Both the position numbers and the translations under genes were made by a program. From CAKRZE01 sp045617585 (GTDB taxonomy: Bacteria; Bacillota; Clostridia; Oscillospirales; CAG-272), in assembly GCA_045617585.1 (NCBI GenBank), contig JAZLIW010000046.1:1-9889 (forward strand): a stretch of 9,889 nucleotides of DNA, written 5' to 3'. Under the pieces are notes generated by a model, which saw nothing but the letters and a program-made list of their open reading frames with translations, was not told the DNA's origin and did no database searches. Positions 8,320 to 9,889 of the stretch are shown one piece after another (the stretch's first letter is position 1; each line of letters starts with the position of its first letter).

Positions 8320-8349
8320 ATCATACCATAGGTTTCCCGTCCGTGTCAA
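8320..8349 (-). promoter_or_regulatory. Sigma-A promoter of the flavin oxidoreductase gene
   Basis: Read on the minus strand, a perfect -35 TTGACA (8349-8344) is separated by 18 bases from -10 TATGAT (8325-8320), which is preceded by TGG, an extended -10 feature. Transcription should begin near 8313, about 50 bases before the ATG. The match is strong enough to suggest a high-activity promoter unless repressed. Confidence 0.85.
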
Positions 8350-8366
8350 CTCTTTTCACCGGGATT

Positions 8367-8388
8367 TGATTTTTCTCTTGAAAAATCA
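8367..8388. promoter_or_regulatory. Candidate operator: 22-bp perfect inverted repeat between divergent promoters
   Basis: Arms TGATTTTTC (8367-8375) and GAAAAATCA (8380-8388) are exact inverted copies around a 4-base centre. The repeat lies between the two divergent -35 elements, 17 bases from the minus-strand -35, and overlaps the plus-strand -35 (8378-8383). It is not followed by a T-run, so it is unlikely to be a terminator. The size and position fit a dimeric transcription factor site controlling the plus-strand gene and perhaps both. The regulator is not encoded in the window. Confidence 0.65.
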
Positions 8389-8405
8389 TCCGTTCATGGT
8401 ATAAT
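8378..8405 (+). promoter_or_regulatory. Sigma-A promoter of the Gfo/Idh/MocA gene
   Basis: The -35 TTGAAA (8378-8383) and a consensus -10 TATAAT (8400-8405) are 16 bases apart, with an extended -10 TGG directly before the hexamer. Transcription should begin near 8412, leaving a leader of about 33 bases. The -35 lies inside the right half of the inverted repeat at 8367-8388. Confidence 0.85.
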
Positions 8406-8415
8406 AAAGAAAAAA

Positions 8416-8428
8416 GCGTCAACGACGC
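8416..8428 (+). repeat. Small hairpin in the Gfo/Idh leader
   Basis: GCGTC (8416-8420) and GACGC (8424-8428) form a perfect 5-bp stem with an AAC loop near the very 5' end of the predicted transcript, ending 6 bases before the GGGAGG ribosome site. It could stabilise the mRNA or be part of a second protein-binding site. It may also be chance. Confidence 0.35.
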
Positions 8429-8444
8429 AAATACGGGAGGCTGT

Positions 8445-9410
8445 ATGAACATCGCAATGATCAGCGCGTGGCACGTCCACGCGGGCAGCTACGCGAACGC
8501 GATCCGCGAAAACGGAGAGACGGTCTACGCTGTCTGGGATGAGATCCCGGAGCGCGGCAGAAAATGGGCGGAGGAGCTCGGAGCAAAGTATTACGTTTCC
8601 TACGACGAGCTTCTTGCCGATCCCGCGATCGACGGGATCGTCTGCTGCGCGCCGACTGACCGGCACGGCGAGCTGCTCTTCCGCGCGGCGAACGCCGGAA
8701 AGCACATCTTTACCGAAAAGGTCCTGACCCTGACGAACGAGGAGGCGGAAGCGGTCAGAGAGGCGGTCAAAAAGAATCACGTCCGCTTCACGATCTCCTT
8801 CCCGCACGAGACCAATCCCCGTCTGCTCGCGGCAAAGCGGATGATCGACGAGGGTCAGCTCGGTCAGATCACTTACGCGCGGATACGCAACTGCCACAGC
8901 GGAAGCATCCGTGACTGGCTGCCGCCCCATTTCTACGACCGGAAGCAGTGCGGCGGAGGCGCGATGATCGACCTCGGCGCGCATCCGATGTATCTGCTCC
9001 AATGGCTTCTCGGGGACGCGAAGCGCGTCGTCAGCTGCTTCGTCAACGCGACCGACCGTCCCGCCGAGGACAACGCGGTCAGCGTCATCGAATTTGAGCA
9101 CGGAGCGCTCGGCGTCAGCGAGACCGGCTTCGTCTCCGTCACCGACCCCTTCATCGCAGAGGTCAGCGGTACGAAGGGATATCTGAAGATCGACCGCACC
9201 TTCTCCTATCAGCTGGAGGGCGGCGAATATACCGTCGTGAACGACGCGGATCTGACCGATTCCCGTCCCGGGCCGATCCCCTATTGGCTCGACAGCATCC
9301 GCGGGAAAAACGAAAACGAATACTATACGATCGACGAGGCAGTCGCGCTGACCCGCCTGATGGCCGCCGCCTACCGCGCGTCCGGGGAGTCCGTCAAGGC
9401 AGACGTCTGA
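8445..9410 (+). CDS. Gfo/Idh/MocA family NAD(P)-dependent oxidoreductase
   Basis: The 321-residue length is typical for the family, whose members oxidise or reduce hydroxyl/keto groups on sugars, inositols and related compounds. An N-terminal Rossmann fold covers about residues 1-118: a beta strand MNIAMISAWHVHA, the strand-end DGIVCCAPTDRH (63-74), and the FTEKV cofactor/substrate motif (89-93), where the usual EKP proline is replaced by valine. The C-terminal alpha/beta domain carries GGGAMIDLGAHPMYLL (170-185), with the family's conserved Asp176 and His180. The normal glycine-rich loop is replaced by SAWHVHAG at 7-14. The ATG at 8445 follows GGGAGG at 8435-8440 by 4 bases. The gene appears monocistronic, with a terminator after it. 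Divergent placement from the flavin oxidoreductase and nearby alpha-mannosidases suggests a role with sugars or glycosides, but the substrate is not identifiable. Confidence 0.93.
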   Translation: MNIAMISAWHVHAGSYANAIRENGETVYAVWDEIPERGRKWAEELGAKYYVSYDELLADPAIDGIVCCAPTDRHGELLFRAANAGKHIFTEKVLTLTNEEAEAVREAVKKNHVRFTISFPHETNPRLLAAKRMIDEGQLGQITYARIRNCHSGSIRDWLPPHFYDRKQCGGGAMIDLGAHPMYLLQWLLGDAKRVVSCFVNATDRPAEDNAVSVIEFEHGALGVSETGFVSVTDPFIAEVSGTKGYLKIDRTFSYQLEGGEYTVVNDADLTDSRPGPIPYWLDSIRGKNENEYYTIDEAVALTRLMAAAYRASGESVKADV

Positions 9411-9438
9411 TACGGTCTTCTCTTTCGTAACGAAAAAC

Positions 9439-9481
9439 AGGATCGGAAGCGTCCGGAACGGGCGCCTCCGATCCTATTTTC
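9439..9481. terminator. Bidirectional terminator between convergent genes
   Basis: A 9-bp stem AGGATCGGA (9439-9447) with TCCGATCCT (9467-9475) continues, after one A-C mismatch, with six more pairs including one G-T, around a GGAAC loop. TTTT at 9477-9480 serves the plus-strand Gfo/Idh gene. AAAAA at 9433-9437 becomes a T5 run for the minus-strand gene ending at 9517. Confidence 0.85.
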
Positions 9482-9516
9482 AGTCATACTTGAATCACGG
9501 ATACAGGTCTTTCGCG

Positions 9517-9889
9517 TTAATCCGCGAAAGCAACGAGGAAGGAAGCAAGCTCCCCTTCCCGCAGGGTATATACGAGCTCCTTCCCGTAAAAAGGCAGATC
9601 CTTCTTTTTCTTTTCGGTCGGTCCGACCAGCGCCGCGGAGGCAAGAGAGCGCGCAAAGGTCAGTCTGACCGTATTTTCTCCGGGCAGCAGATTGGTCAGG
9701 CGGACGATAACGCCCTCCTCCTTTTCCGGCAGCTTCACGGCGATCAGGGAGACGCCCTCGCTGACGGTGAAGAGCGATCCGGTCAGAGGCAGCGTACCCT
9801 TATGAGAGGTGTTCGCGACCGTGAACAGACCGTCTGAGAACCTTGCCGCTGCCGCGTCGAGAGACGCGTTGTCGGGATCGGTCACGGCA
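9517..9889 (-). CDS. C-terminal fragment of a second GH38-type alpha-mannosidase (5' end beyond the window)
   Basis: The minus-strand frame enters from the right edge without a start and ends at TAA (9519-9517), showing about 123 residues. The GTG at 9885 is in frame but probably internal. The fragment contains SHKGTLPLTGSLF, closely matching SHKGTLPPAGSLL in the C-terminal region of the first mannosidase. It then has the strand pattern of the GH38 C-terminal beta domain (VSLIAVKLPEKEEGVIVRL, then a turn and more strands), ending soon after, as the first protein does. The catalytic domain is not visible, so activity cannot be confirmed; another glycosidase with a similar terminal domain is the alternative. 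It is convergent with the Gfo/Idh gene. Confidence 0.7.
   Translation of the reverse strand, partial: AVTDPDNASLDAAAARFSDGLFTVANTSHKGTLPLTGSLFTVSEGVSLIAVKLPEKEEGVIVRLTNLLPGENTVRLTFARSLASAALVGPTEKKKKDLPFYGKELVYTLREGELASFLVAFAD

Noticed and set aside
6556..8331. Long plus-strand open frame (591 aa) opposite the flavin oxidoreductase
   Set aside because: It is wholly antisense to a gene with unmistakable motifs, is rich in Arg, His and Asp with no recognisable domain, and is the kind of mirror frame expected in GC-rich coding DNA.
8263..8349. 29-residue N-terminal extension of the flavin oxidoreductase from a TTG at 8349
   Set aside because: The TTG is part of the TTGACA -35 element, so it would not be in the transcript; the ATG at 8262 has a ribosome site and matches the family start.
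8394..9101. Minus-strand open frame (235 aa) opposite the Gfo/Idh gene
   Set aside because: It overlaps a clear Gfo/Idh gene and runs through that gene's promoter; no domain or ribosome site supports it.

Overview
The window looks like chromosomal DNA from a GC-rich, probably gut-associated member of the Firmicutes (Clostridia). The evidence is strong purine-rich Shine-Dalgarno sites, sigma-A-type promoters in short AT-richer gaps, simple hairpin terminators, an ECF sigma gene translationally coupled to a membrane anti-sigma-like gene, and carbohydrate-active genes. Family or genus cannot be assigned from the sequence alone.

Layout. (1) 2-2374, plus strand: the 3' part of a GH38 alpha-mannosidase gene, followed by a strong terminator. 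(2) 2456-6085, plus strand: an ECF-like promoter with a perfect 14-bp palindrome over its -10 region, a 186-aa ECF sigma factor, and a 1004-aa single-pass membrane protein whose start codon overlaps the sigma stop codon. This is probably a self-regulated sigma/anti-sigma-type unit, but its large outer part matches no family I can name. A hairpin terminator follows. (3) 6208-8262, minus strand: an Old Yellow Enzyme/2,4-dienoyl-CoA reductase-type flavin, Fe-S and FAD oxidoreductase. (4) 8445-9410, plus strand: a Gfo/Idh/MocA-family NAD(P)-dependent oxidoreductase, divergent from (3). The 182-bp gap between them holds two well-formed promoters facing apart and a perfect 22-bp operator-like inverted repeat over the -35 element of the plus-strand promoter. 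(5) 9517-9889, minus strand: the C-terminal end of what appears to be a second GH38-type alpha-mannosidase, convergent with (4) and separated from it by a bidirectional terminator.

How the parts may work together. Two alpha-mannosidase-like genes flank two redox genes that probably share regulation and may act on sugars or glycoside-derived compounds. This suggests a glycan or glycoside utilisation neighbourhood, although no transporter or regulator gene lies inside the window. The sigma/membrane-protein pair in the middle may be a separate envelope or nutrient-sensing module. All intergenic gaps are under 200 bp, and no tRNA, rRNA, CRISPR or mobile element was seen.
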